A DNA stretch of 64,000 bases from Euglena gracilis. Its lineage: Eukaryota; Euglenida; Euglenophyceae; Euglenales. Shown in pieces: positions 42,048 through 53,370 of the stretch. Within the stretch, counting starts at the first letter, position 1; each line of letters opens with the position of its first letter. Below the pieces are notes generated by a model, which saw nothing but the letters and a program-made list of their open reading frames with translations, was not told the origin of the DNA and ran no database searches. The stretch lies in NCBI GenBank assembly GCA_039621445.1, contig CP154955.1, forward strand, positions 51,551,384-51,615,383. The letters are read 5' to 3'. The translations under genes and the position numbers were made by a program.

Positions 42048-45000
42048 CTCAGCGCCGCCGCCTGGTTAGTGGCAATCAGAATGAATCTCAATAGCCCCCC
42101 CCCCCAAATATAAAAGCCCCCCGGGTTTATATTTGGGCGGGATTTCAAGACCCTGAGCAGGCTTCTTTTTAAGACCCCCGGGGGGGGGAGGGGGGGGGGG
42201 TCCCCCCCACCCACCCAGGGTGGCGCGGGACCACCCACGGGGGGGGGCGAGGGGGGGGGGGTTCCGGGGACCCCCCCAAAATCGGGCCCGTTAAAGGCAA
42301 TTTTCAAAAATTTTCGGCGCTTCGCGCCGAAAAGGTATACCCAGCGCCTCCGGCGCGGGACCCCCCCCCGGGGGGGGGGGGGGCCGGCCCGGACCCACCC
42401 ACCCACCCCCCCTCCCCCCGGGGGGGGGGGGGGTCTGCTGACTTAAAAAGAAGCCTGACCCTGAGGGGGAGCTTTATATTTGGGGGGGATCAAACTTTTT
42501 CAGGTGGCCTCTAATGACCTTCGGCGGCCTTCAATCGTGGCCAAAACCAATTTCTGCCAATTTTTTGTTGTGTAAACCCCCCTCCCAAATAATACCCCCC
42601 CAGGGCATTGTTTTTTTCGCCCGAAGTCCCGGCCTGGGGGGTATTATTTGGGGGTCGCTCAGCTCGAATCCCTTTGTGCAAAGCTCACCCCTGGGGAAAA
42701 GGGGGGGTCCAACCTCTCCCTCCCCCCAGGAACCAGCGGATTATCACCATGATCCCGGCCCCGTTCGCAGAATTTTTTTTTCAGTTGCGAGCGACTGGAT
42801 TCCTAGTTTCCGAATCACCCTGGGTTGCCAACTCCCCGCCAGGCCCGAGTTATTCACGCGCGGAAGGGGCCCAAACTGGGTTGGTTTGGCCCGCACCCCC
42901 CCGGGAAAGTCCCCCCCCCCCCCCTTTGGACTCTGCCATTTCGGCCAAAAAATGTACATTTTCAAAATATCTCGAAAATGATGCAAAATCAAAGGAAATG
43001 TCCGGAGACCTAAATTGAAGCCCTTGGAATGCCCCATCTACCGGTGTTTTGATTTCTCCGCAAATCCCCGCCTGGCCCGAGATACGGCCGTTTTTCGGCC
43101 CAGATGGCCGTTTTGTACAGTAGAGAAACTAAACAGTGGGACACCTGAAAATTTTGTGGGTCATACCCAACCCCCAGCCCCAAAGCCTCTGCCAGCTCAT
43201 GGGATGTGGTGATGGTGTGTGTACACACTGGCACGGCCCTGCAGCACGCTGCGCCAAATTCAGGCCAATCCTGTGCGAGCAGGTTTTTTCCATTTCCTGA
43301 CCCCCTTTGGACTGCAAAGCAAACCCAGTCTCAGGTAAGGGGACGAGGTGGCTCACACTACAGTGAGTGGCATTGGACCCCAAATTTGAACAATGCAAGT
43401 TAGCAACCCCTGTCACCATGGGCTGGTGGGGTGATGGCGTCGACGTGCCGACAAATTTGGGCAAAAATTACCATTTTTGGCCCTTTTTTTGCCCAAAATT
43501 GGTCGACATGAAGAGGCCATCGCCCCACCAGCCCATGGTGACAGGGGTTGTTCACTTGCATTGTTCAAAGTAGGGGTCCAATGCCACTCACTGCAGTGTG
43601 AGAGGCTGGGTTTGCTTTGCAGTCCAAAGGGGGTCAGGAAATGGAAAAAACCTGCTCGCACAGGATTGGCCTGAATTTGGCGCAGCGTGCTGCAGCAGAG
43701 CTGGCTGGGGCAGGGCCGTGCCAGTGTGTACACACACCATCACCACATCCCATGAGCTGGCAGAGGCTTTGGGGCTGGGGGTTGGGTATGACCCACAAAA
43801 CTTTCAGGTGTCCCACTGTTTAGCTTCTCTACTGTACACTTTTCCCACTGTCCGACTGTCCGGCCATTTTCAGGGGGTGGGGGGATCAAAAAATCAATGT
43901 TTTCAAAATATCTCGAAAATGATGCAAAATCAAAGGAAATTTCCAGAGACCTAATTTGAAGCCCTTGGAATGCCCCATCTACCGGTGTTTTGATTTCTCC
44001 GCAAATCCCCGCCTAGCCCGAGAAACGGCCGTTTTTCGGCCAATTTGGGACATTTTGTACTCTTTTCCCACTGTCAGACTTGGCCGTTTTGGGACAAAAA
44101 AAAGTCGACAAAAAATCCAAAAAAATCGATAATTTTTTTCCTTGCCCGAAACGATGTTTTTTGGCCTGCCGGACCCGGAAAAACTGTTTTTTGAGCCCGA
44201 AATGAGCGTTTTTCGACCCGCCAGCGCCCCGTTTTGGACCGCCAACCCATTGATTTTGGGTCAAAGCCGGGTCAAAAAGTCGAAAAAAAAATCGGAAAAA
44301 AAGTTTTACTCGAAACAGTGTATTTTGCCCTCCCGGACCTGGAAGGGCGGTTTTTGAGCCGAAAATGAGCGTTTGGGACTCGCCTACGCCCTATTAAGAG
44401 CTCAGCACCATTCAAAACCTGGTAATAGCCCCCAAAGTTTTGGAAAAATTTTTGAAGTCCCTCATGGGACCCAAAATAGCACCCCAAACCCCCTCTTTGG
44501 TCATTTATTATTTGACTTTCTCATAAAATTTAGCGTTTTTTGGAGGCCAGGTGATCCAAAAAAAGAACGATTTTTTTCGTAATTTATTGTCAAAGAATGA
44601 CATTTCCCCCCTACCCTCCCCCCCCTATGTCCAACGACCAGTAACCTCTGTCCTCCGACCGGGGGGGTGGTCGTTGGACATAGGGTAGTGACCAAAAAGG
44701 TGTCCTCTGACCGGGGGGGTGGTCGTTGGACAAGGGGTCAAAAAAAATGTTGGCGGGTAATCGGGACCCCACCCCCCCAAAAAGGTCAAATTTTCCCTTC
44801 CAGCGCTTTGCGCCGAAAATTTTGGGCAATTCTGACAAATTTTTGTCCAAAAAGTGCCAAAAATGGCATTTGGGCCAATTTTTGACCAATTTGGGGCACA
44901 AAAACTTTCGGCCCGGCGCTTCGCGCCGGGACCAAAATTTTCGCCAAACCTCCAAAAAGGTGTCTTCTGACCGGGGGGGTGGTCGTTGGACATAGGGGGG

Positions 45001-45775
45001 GGGGGGTACATTTTCAGGTCAAAATCCGGCTTGTCAGCCCAAATTTGGGGGGGGATATTAACTCGGTCACTGAAATCCCGGCCCGAGGGGGGGGGTGATT
45101 TGGAGGAGGGGGGCATTATTTGGGGGCATTATTTGGGGGGGGGGGGCATTATTTGGGTGGAGGGTTTACCTCCTATTTTTCGCAAAAATGTGCAATTCTT
45201 ATTCAAAGTGGAGCATTGCTGGTGAAAAAAAATGTTGTTTCCACCCAAATCTTTCCTAAATGGCGCCAGCGTCTGGCTCCACGTCGGGGGGGGGGGGGGC
45301 TTTATATTTGGGCGGCAAAACCAAACCTCCCAAGAGGGGCTTTATATTTGGGGGGACTTTATATTTGGGGGGTTTACGTGAGATGAACTCCCTTCAACTT
45401 TAAAATAGATTAAAAAAGGAAATAAAATAAAATAGAACTAAACTAAATAAAAAAGAATATATATATATACATATATATATATTATATATATGGCAGGTGT
45501 ACACTTTAGGACCCCCCCCCCGGGGGGTCCTAAAGTGTACCCCGCGATGGCCACCCCCATTATTGAAGGTATAGGGTTAGGTGCGCACATGCTGATTTGC
45601 GCTAATTGGCTACGTTGCGCTAATCGGCTACGTGGCGCAACATAGCCTAGTAGCGCAACGTAGCCAATTAGCGCAAATCAGCCTGTGCGCACCTAACCCT
45701 ATACCTTCAAATAAAGGGTGGCCATCGCGGGGTACACTTTAGGACCCCCCGGGGGGGGGTCCTAAAGTGTACACC

Positions 45776-45842
<67 letters not shown>

Positions 45843-48800
45843 TGTATGTATGTATGTATGTATGTATGTATGTATGTATATAAATGGCAAGACTAACTCA
45901 CTGCCCCCCCCCCCCCCCGGGGGGGGGGCCCACTAGTTTAACCTGGGGGTGGGGGTCCCACTTCTTTCACCACCTCCAAATTTTGGTTTTCGCGCCCCGA
46001 CGTGCCGCATTTCCGTTGAATACGGGATCCGGATCGGGGTTAAAATAAGGAATAGGGTTAGGGTTACGATTTGGGAAAACAGGTGTGCCGAAATCGGGTC
46101 GAAATTCACATAAAAGCTTGGACCGGAAATTCGTCCCAAATTCGGCCGAAATCCGGTCCAACTGCCGAATTTCCCACATCCCTGACCCTTCACCCGAACC
46201 CTAACCCGAATCCAAACCCCAACCCTAACCCTAATCCTGAAAATAACCCCCTAATACCCCCGCCGGCGAAGAAAATTTCCGATCGTGGGTGGGTTTCCCC
46301 AGGGAAAACACAGAAGGGGGTCCCAGAAGTTTTACCTGGGAGGCCGAAGTCCCCGGTAGGTACAACTACTAGGCCCTCCCCTGGGGGGGGGGGGCAGTGA
46401 GTTAGTCTTGCCACATAAATATATATATATATATATATATAAATAGAATAGAATAGAATAGAATAGAATAGAATAGAATAGAATAGAATAGAATAGAATA
46501 GAATAGAATAGAATAGAATAGAATAGAATAGAATAGAATGGAATGGAATGGAATGGAATGGAATGGAATAGAATATAATAGAATAGAATGGAATGTAATA
46601 GAATAGAATGGAACAGAACAGAGCAGAACAGAATAGAATAGAGAAAAATAGAATGGAATGGAATGGAATTGAATTAAACAGAATGAAACAAAATGAATAA
46701 AATTAATTTGAAATTAAAGTAGAAATCAAATCAATTTTTGCGGTTAAGCCAATGTGCCCAAAAGGGACTCAATCCCAGCATTCACGGAGGTGCTGACTGA
46801 GGGAAACTGACTGAGGCTGAGGGGGGGAAAAGCTGACGTTTGGGCCAAAAATCAAAGGCTGATTTCGGGACACAAAAAATATTAAACCGTCGCCCAAACA
46901 CAGGTCCAGACCAAACAGAGTTTGGGGCGACCAGCCCGCCCAGGGTTCCTCCTAATTCTTAACCCAGAATTGTGGTTTGAGACATTAACAGACGTTTAAT
47001 ACATTGAATGTGTGTTTTGAGACATTAAACGTTTTGAGACATCAAATTTTTTGAGAACATTAAAAGACGTGACGTTTGAGACATTGAATGTTTTGAGACA
47101 TTAAAAGAATTTTGAGAAATTAAATGTTTAAGCATTAAATGTTATATAACATTGCCTATGTATACATATGTTACTTATGTTACATATGTTAACATTGCCT
47201 ATGCACAATGTTATATATATATTAAATGTTTTTTTGAAACATTAAATGTTTTGAGATATTAAAATCCCTCCATTGAAAGAACAGGAGACCTTGGGAGATG
47301 GAGTGACCCGCAACGATTTAATGGGGGAGCCAGAGCACACATGTGAATGCAGCTCTCTGAACTCTGGTAAAGATATGCATTGTAGAACTCTGTGTGCGCT
47401 GGATTTTGTTTCTTCAACCATGTGGACCCAAATGACCAATGGTGCCCCGAATGACCTTGAGGGAGAGAGATAATGAAACCTTGCCACTTTGCTTGCCCCT
47501 GTATCAAACTTGGACTTCATGAAAGGTTTGGGGGGTTGCTTGATTTTGTGGCAGTTGTTTTTGCCTCAACAATATTTTTTGATGAATCAATTGAGATTAA
47601 CTTTGTTGGGGATGGAGGGGACACCATATGAACATGCTCGTCGGTTGGAGCCTGGTATTGCAGTGTAATGCTCCAAAAGTAGCTAACTTGGCTGCGTCTG
47701 ACGCTTGTGTGCAATATGGCGGGATACGTGTTTATGCTGTGCACCACGTCCAGCCCGTGTTCCGAGAGGAACTGCACCCGCTGGTGCAACGCGTCCGGCC
47801 TCATCCCCAAGACAGTGGGGTTGAAATCACACAGCCCCCATAGGGACCTTCCCAAACCAGCCGCTGGAAAATTCATGTAATTTGGCCAGATATGGGGATG
47901 TGTGGCTTCTGCGCACCACCTTCAGCACCAGGACACATGCAAGTTATGTTAAAAATTGAAATAAATTGAATTGAAATCAAATTGCCCTCAATTTTAAACT
48001 TAAATTACTCCAAACAATTAATGTTTTATTGCCATACAGAACCTTTGAGGTTGTACAAGGCAAAAAAAAATCAAGAACAAAATAACAATGGAGAAAAACA
48101 CCGCAAAAATGTTGAAACACACACACACATACACACACGCACGCACACACGCACACACACACACACACAATGATTTCCACGTCCACGTTCCAAAACAATG
48201 GCTTGGGCGATCTGGGAGTGCCCTGGAGTGCCCTGGAGTGCCCAGTGCAGTCTTTTTGAACGAGAACCAGGATTAAAAGAGCACCGTCCTGTTGGGAACA
48301 TCCACGTGCAACTCTGTCAAATAATCCACCACACTGCGCATTTTATCGAAGCTTAAACACAATATTTAGGGCAGGGGAGCACCACTCACATGAGACAACA
48401 TCCATGGATGATGAACAGAATTCAAAGATGATGTTTTTGTTCCATTTGGGCCTCATTTGCAACTTTTTTTTGGATTGGCTTTTACGATTCACCCATAAAA
48501 GAACTTAACCAGTATAAATTGGCTCTTTGATATACTTTGGTTGGTCCGAGAAGACCACTGGGAAATGGAAGATGTCCTTGTTTATGGCGAGGAGGGAAAC
48601 TGTCTGGTCCAAATTTGTGCCAAAACTCTTGGCATAGGAGTTTCTCCAAAATATGAAAACGTTTCAGAGGGTTAAGAGCCATAAATATGGTGATAAACTG
48701 CAACCTTTTCAGGCCAAATGCGAACAATCTTCTGGTTCTGGTGTGTATTCACACATGTGTGCATGTATGTATGTATGTGTGCGTGTATGAATGTATTTGT

Positions 48801-51800
48801 TGTTAAACTGTTTCACTTCCCTGGGCTTGGCGCTCTTCTCAACAGCTCGTTGGCATCCAGACCAAACCATTGCTTACTGACCCCTGAGGGGGAGTCACTT
48901 TCCATTTTCAAAAAAAAACCAGTCGCCCACTTTTCAAAAACAAATCACCCACTTCCAACCCCCCCGGGGGGGGGGGGGCTCGGTCAACTTGGCCATTCGG
49001 CCAAAGATGGCAAAAATCAAAGGATTTTGGCCCAAAAAAAAACCAAAAAATTCGGTGCCATTGGCGGCGGGTGGCCATTTCTGGCCGACCCCACGCCCCG
49101 GGGGGGGGGGGGGGGCAAAGACCACTCAGTCATTCCAGAAATACCAGACAACCACCCCGGAAAGGGGGGACACCCTTCAAGCAATGGTATGGCCCAGACC
49201 CATGGACGACAGCAGCGCCACCCGGGGATCATTGTCCAGAGGACTTGCCGGTGGTTGCAATCCCAGACATGCCATCTGTTGCCCTCCCTGACGTATTCAT
49301 TGTGCATAATGAAAAGACACGAGGCTTCAGCGACAAACGAGTTAGAAATTGTTTTCCAGGTCCACAGCCTGGAGGTCGGCCGTTTGTCAATTTGCATCTG
49401 ACGAAATGCCACAATGGACAATTTTTATTGGGTGATAATGATCTCCTCTGTTGAAAAAATTGTTGAAAAAGGTCATTGAATATGCTCCGTAGCGAAGGAA
49501 AACGAAACAGGCTGGGGATTGGAGTTTGGGAGACTTTCTTCCAGCCTCAAAATTCTGATTCTTATGAGAGCAATCGTACAGAAAATTTTCGTACAAATAT
49601 TGTACTTTGGGCTTTTTCAAACCTTTGTATTTTGACAAAACTCCTTGATTGATGAATCACTGCATTTATCCCCCAACTTTTTGCCCATCAAACCAGGTCC
49701 TATAAACCCCAGGGGCTTATTCATGATTCCAAATATTCACAGATGAAATTTCGAATGAAATTCCTCTTGGAAACGTCAGTTTATGAGAGAGATGAAACGT
49801 CAAATTCACAAAAAAGTTTTGAACGAATTCGCATCGAAACCTCTATGAATATTCTCCATCACTGTGGAAATTGCATCTCACTTCAAAGAACTCTGGGGGT
49901 TTTTCTGAAAAAAATTCAGTAAATACAAATTTGAATTCGGTAAAATGTCCAAAAAAAACAACAGAAATAACAATACATAAATAACGATGAGAAACCCTGG
50001 AGCGTCTTTTTCACGTGTGCACTTGTAAAATTGCAGTGTGAAAAACAAATCCAAACAGACTTAAAAATGTAGTCCTGATTTTTTGTTTGTTTATGGCCAT
50101 GGCCTGAAGATTTCAAAAAAATCGACTCTTAATGATGGCCGAAGAGGTCCACCTCATTATTTTGCAAAATATTCCCAAAAATTCATTGAAAAAGCATTTT
50201 AATATATACCAGACAGGGAGCTCCAGTTTTTAAACAATGCTTGCATCAAAATGATATTCCTTCCCCAACTCCTCACCACACCTCTCTCACCCTCTCTCAC
50301 TCTCATCGTTTTAACCTGCCTCTTTTTGAAGCAGGCCTGCTTGCCAAACTCGGATAACGTCGTAGGCGAAGTATGGAGGATATGCTTGACACAGCACAGC
50401 GAAAAATGCCGGGGTTGCGGTCCACCACGGCAGCCACAGAGTGGCCAGAACTGGAGATGGCATCCATGATGCTCTGCAGGGCGTCGATGCGCCGCTTCAG
50501 AACCGCTGGGTTTATATTGATAGCCCGGACAACGTTCACTCCAAGCTCCTCCGATGGAGATACCTTCGGAACTAACCAAACACAGATTTCGTGCCCATTT
50601 TTTTCAGAATCACGTCCAGCAGCTGCTGAATTCCTGCAGGTTGTGGGTGGCCGGACAGTCGGACAGTGGGAAAAGTGTACAGTAGAGAAGCTAAACAGTG
50701 GGACACCTGAAAATTTTGTGGGTCATACCCAACCCCCAGCCCCAAAGCCTCTGCCAGCTCATGGGATGTGGTGATGGTGTGTGTACACACTGGCACGGCC
50801 CTGCCCCAGCCAGCTCTGCTGCAGCACGCTGCGCCAAATTCAGGCCAATCGGTTGTATTTTTGGTGACCAAGATTGCAATCTTCAAAAGGTTCGGACGTG
50901 AAATTACACCGTCCTGTTTATGATAGGAAAAATGTGCGGAGGTTAAATTTTCTCATCAGTGGATGTCAGCGGAGGAAAAAAATCGATGAGATTGTCGCTG
51001 CTGCATGACAAGAGGAGAAGATCGGCCGATTCCGCTGTCCCGAAACATTTGTACCTTCTGCTCGTGTGCGTCCACTTGCCCGCCAAGGATATCTGGATAC
51101 CGCTCCACTACCCGCTTCACGTTCACCCCCAGCGCAGCCAGATAGGACGTTACCCGCTCCACCTGCTCCACGTCGCATGCAGGTTTTTATTTGATCCCCC
51201 ACCCTGCAAAGGGAGCTGTTTTCGTTGCAACTTAGTGCGTTCTACTGCAAGATGCCTTCCCAAAGCAACCCGTTACGTCACGGGTGTGGATTGGAAATGG
51301 CCGGGATTGGCCAACGGTTAAAACCCCAGGGTTTGCTGCAAAACCACTCACCCCAAAATCCGATCCCCGCGCCTGCTGCAGCGCAAAAAGAAGGTCTGCA
51401 CTGCCTTGAAAGATGCCTTGGTGGGTCCGTGAGGGGAGGTTTTGGGACCAGGTATTTTTTTTGGGAACATGGTCCCACCCCCCCCCGGGGGGGGAGGGGA
51501 GGGGGAAGGGGGGAGGGGAGGAGGTCCGGGGTACCCACTTTTTTTGTGGGTCAATCTTGGGGTCAAAAAACTCCGTGCTTCGTGGTGAAAAAAATATGAA
51601 AATGGCGGGCAGTCATTCACGGGAGGTGGGGTGCAGTTTGGCTGGGCCGTGGCCGGCCACGGCTCCCAGCGGCCACCTCCTGTGGCTTCCCACCCAAAAA
51701 TGGCCAACCCAGGCCCCCTTGGGGCTGTGTTAGGTGGCCGGGGCATTTTTGGACCCAGAATTCTTGTTAAGAAAACAGATTAAACATTTGGACCCTGCAA

Positions 51801-51915
51801 CAGTATTAACCCCATTTTCCGTTCCACCCCAGGTCCAACCCTTTCATATATTAAAAAAAAACCTGGGTGTATGATGTAACTGCTGGGTAGCGCTGCAGCA
51901 CCTGCTCGCATGTGA
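41817..51915 (-). CDS. mTERF-family gene, copy B (multi-exon, partial, possibly decaying)
   Basis: Same exon series as copy A with identical lengths for the 67-, 118- and 156-base exons. Recognisable motifs 5' to 3': EQVLQRYPAVTSYTQ (51.88 kb), VTSYLAALGVNVKRVVERYP (51.1 kb), LGVNVVRAININPAVLKRRI (50.5 kb), VVDYLTELHVDVPNRT (48.3 kb), RPDALHQRVQFLSEHGLDVV (47.8 kb) and PILTFALHEMGRPLSEL (42.0 kb). Intron lengths differ from copy A because of insertions. The TTCAG before the RPDALHQ exon is TTCAA here, so either that acceptor is dead or the exon boundary lies elsewhere. The repeats themselves remain canonical, in places more so than in copy A. Confidence 0.65.
42158..42457 (+). mobile_element. 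hAT-like inverted-repeat element with 8-bp duplication
   Basis: Ends CAGGCTTCTTTTTAAG and CTTAAAAAGAAGCCTG, flanked by direct ACCCTGAG at 42,150-42,157 and 42,458-42,465. The interior is mostly G/C runs with no ORF. Confidence 0.85.
43119..43833. mobile_element. Foldback element with about 350-bp arms and GTAC target duplication
   Basis: Left arm begins AGTAGAGAAACTAAACAGTG; the right arm ends with the reverse complement. The arms pair from both ends to a centre near 43,476 with small differences. It interrupts the module sequence TTTTGTACACTT (intact at about 36,881), with GTAC on both sides (43,115-43,118; 43,834-43,837). A single arm-like copy lies at 37,810-38,150. Confidence 0.8.
44614..45006 (+). 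mobile_element. TA-flanked inverted-repeat element (TATGTCCAACGACC family)
   Basis: Ends CCCTCCCCCCCCTATGTCCA and TTGGACATAGGGGGGGGGG, with TA at 44,612-44,613 and 45,007-45,008. Diverged relatives occur near 1,330-1,730, 20,840-21,215, 39,690-39,760 and 62,420. Confidence 0.65.
45492..45779. mobile_element. 288-bp near-perfect palindrome in an AT microsatellite
   Basis: Starts GGCAGGTGTACACTTTAGGA and ends with its reverse complement. Pairing continues to the centre near 45,636 with few mismatches. Each end is itself a smaller palindrome, GTACACTTTAGGACC, a C/G run, and the complement. AT repeats flank both sides, as expected if it targets TA. Confidence 0.85.
45782..45881 (+). repeat. TA then TATG microsatellite
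   Basis: (TA)n followed by about 15 TATG units, lying between two inverted-repeat elements. Confidence 0.95.
45886..46412 (+). mobile_element. Inverted-repeat element with GGCAAGACTAACTCACTG ends
   Basis: Perfect 24-bp inverted ends, GGCAAGACTAACTCACTGCC and complement, then long C/G runs. Flanks ATATAAAT and ACATAAAT could be an 8-bp duplication with one mismatch, but they lie in repeat DNA. The interior holds telomere-like CCCTAACCC motifs and no ORF. Confidence 0.75.
46441..46680 (+). repeat. GAATA/GAATG pentanucleotide repeat
   Basis: (GAATA)n passing into (GAATG)n and degenerate variants. Confidence 0.95.
47703..47820 (-). CDS. mTERF copy B, internal exon (RPDALHQRVQFLSEHG)
   Basis: Reads PTVLGMRPDALHQ, RVQFLSEHGLDVVHSIN, TYPAILHTS. 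Matches copy A 3,803-3,920 in length and frame. The base pair before the exon is AA instead of AG. Confidence 0.6.
48285..48351 (-). CDS. mTERF copy B, short internal exon
   Basis: 67 bases reading FDKMRSVVDYL, TELHVDVPNRT after TTTAAG and before GTGCTC. An in-frame stop follows within the putative intron, which fits splicing at or near this point. Confidence 0.6.
48856..49199 (+). mobile_element. Inverted-repeat (MITE-like) element, copy B
   Basis: Short partner of 5,189-6,010, with the same inverted ends (CCAGACCAAACCATTGCTTA and CAATGGTATGGCCCAGAC). The host sequence CCATGGACGACAGC follows immediately, with no 5.15 kb block. Confidence 0.6.
50393..50548 (-). CDS. mTERF copy B, internal exon (LGVNVVRAININPAVL)
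   Basis: 156 bases reading ELGVNVVRAININPAVL, KRRIDALQSIMDAI, SSSGHSVAAVVDRNPGIF. Same boundaries as copy A 12,484-12,639. Confidence 0.7.
50645..50850 (-). mobile_element. 206-bp patch copied from a 43 kb-like locus, with 6-bp duplication
   Basis: Reverse-complement match to about 43,665-43,870, including sequence outside the foldback (GTGGCCGGACAGTCGGACAG). Flanked by GGTTGT at 50,639-50,644 and 50,851-50,856. Copy A has the uninterrupted site GCAGGTTGTGGATTTAGGTG. Confidence 0.75.
51020..51178 (-). CDS. mTERF copy B, internal exon (VTSYLAALGVNVKRV)
   Basis: Reads CDVEQVERVTSYLAALGVNV, KRVVERYPDILGGQ, VDAHEQKVQMFRDSGIG: a canonical mTERF repeat with the turn YPDIL intact. Confidence 0.7.
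51863..51915 (-). CDS. mTERF copy B, 5'-most recognised exon
   Basis: Reads EQVLQRYPAVTSYTQ and ends at CAG|GTTTTT. It corresponds to copy A 13,325-13,378. Confidence 0.55.
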
Positions 51916-52529
51916 CCATTTCTCTTGATTTTTATCAATGGTCCAAACCGAATTGTGCTTTAGGACACTTTGGTGAAAGGTTATCACTTTGATAACACTT
52001 GACAATTTTTATGATCATTATTATCAAGTAATTATCAGAAATTATAATCAGTGATGACAATGATGCCAATAATATTTGCAAAAAAAGAAAACAGAACTCT
52101 GAAACATTAGCCACAATGCCACAATAAGGAGAACAAAGAAGCTTCAGACCGTACCCTGAACCACATAAAACGTCTTATAGTACCAGAGTTTTCACTCCAT
52201 TTGCATAGGCATCTGCAACAGATTGATTTCCTCTTTGCTTCGAAAATGAAGTGTCTTAATGGCGGATGGAGGATGCACAATTCTCTGAGGGAATGACATC
52301 ACAAACAACAACATGGTGCGTGTCCAATGATTGCATGTCCTTGGCACGTCGACACCATACCCAGCAGGGTTGGGCAATGATTTGTGAAAGGAAATGAATG
52401 CAGACATTCCAATTGCGGTATGGACAACAAATGTCGCGGACAAAAACACCTTTGTAATTCATCGATTAGACAGGAGGAAATTATGGGGGGGCACATTTTT
52501 TTCATACACACAGCACAGCACAGCACAGC

Positions 52530-53240
52530 CAGGGGTTTTTTTTTAAGACCGGGGGGGGAGGGGGGGTCCCCCCCCACCCACCCACCAGGCTTTTGCTTAA
52601 GGACCCCGGGGGGGGGGGGGGTACTGGCTAGCCAATCGGCTAGACACTGGAAAAAGTGGACTAGCGAGACCCCCCCCCGGGGGGGGGGGGGTCCGGGGGT
52701 CCCCCAGACTGGAAAAAAAATATTCCTCCGGCGCTGCCGGAGGAAAAATGAGGTTTTTAACAGGTTTTTGGCTGATTTTGTTCCAAAAATTCCCAAAAAT
52801 GGCCAAAAACGGGCATTTTTGGCCATTTTGGGGGTCCCAAAAAAAATTTTCGGCGCTTCGCGCCGGTCACTGGAAAAAATTTTTCCACTAGCTAGCCCTG
52901 CTAGCAGACCCCCCCCCCCGGGGGGGTCTGCTAGAAAACCCACTAGCCAAATTTGGACTAGCTGCAGTCCAGCCCCCCCCCCGGGGGGGTACTGCAATCC
53001 CTTAAGCAAATGCCTGCCACCCACCCCCTGGGGGCCCCCCCCCGGGGGGGGTCCCGGGGGACCCACAAAAAAATAGCCGAAAATCACGAAAAGTGCTAAA
53101 AATAGCATTTTTTCGGTGCCGTCGGCGCCGAAAAGTATATCCCACCCCCTCCAGGGGGGGGGGCGGGGGGCGCGGCCGGACCCACCGACCCACCCTTCCC
53201 CCCCCTCCCCCCCGGGGGTCCACGACTAAAAAAACCCCTG
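52530..53240 (+). mobile_element. hAT-like element (outer of a nested pair)
   Basis: Ends CAGGGGTTTTTTTTTAAGAC and GACTAAAAAAACCCCTG. AGCACAGC on both sides (52,522-52,529; 53,241-53,248), inside a GCACA microsatellite. Carries the same GGCCGAAAA...TCGGCGCCG interior as 29,558-29,793. Confidence 0.75.
52586..53016 (+). mobile_element. hAT-like element nested inside 52,530-53,240
   Basis: Ends CAGGCTTTTGCTTAAGGACC and CCCTTAAGCAAATGCCTG, flanked by direct CCACCCAC at 52,578-52,585 and 53,017-53,024. Further CACTGGAAAAA/CTAGC inverted motifs inside suggest a third layer. Confidence 0.8.
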
Positions 53241-53334
53241 AGCACAGCACAGCACAGCACAGCACAGCACCACACAACACAACGCAACACCCACCCACCC
53301 ACATCCACCCACACCCACCCATCCACCAACCCAC

Positions 53335-53370
<36 letters not shown>

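Larger units (their letters stand above)
42094..45382 (+). mobile_element. 3.3 kb composite insertion next to the copy B terminal mTERF exon
   Basis: Copy A reads ATCTCAATA-TGAACTCCCTTC without interruption at 2,878-2,900; copy B has 3.29 kb between the same bases. The outer ends are inverted repeats: CCCCCCCAAATATAAAAGCC on the left, and GGGGCTTTATATTTGGGGGG plus a further ACTTTATATTTGGGGGG on the right. Inside are a hAT-like element (42,158), diverged modules shared with 34.5-37.8 kb, a foldback (43,119) and a TA-flanked element (44,614). Confidence 0.7.
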
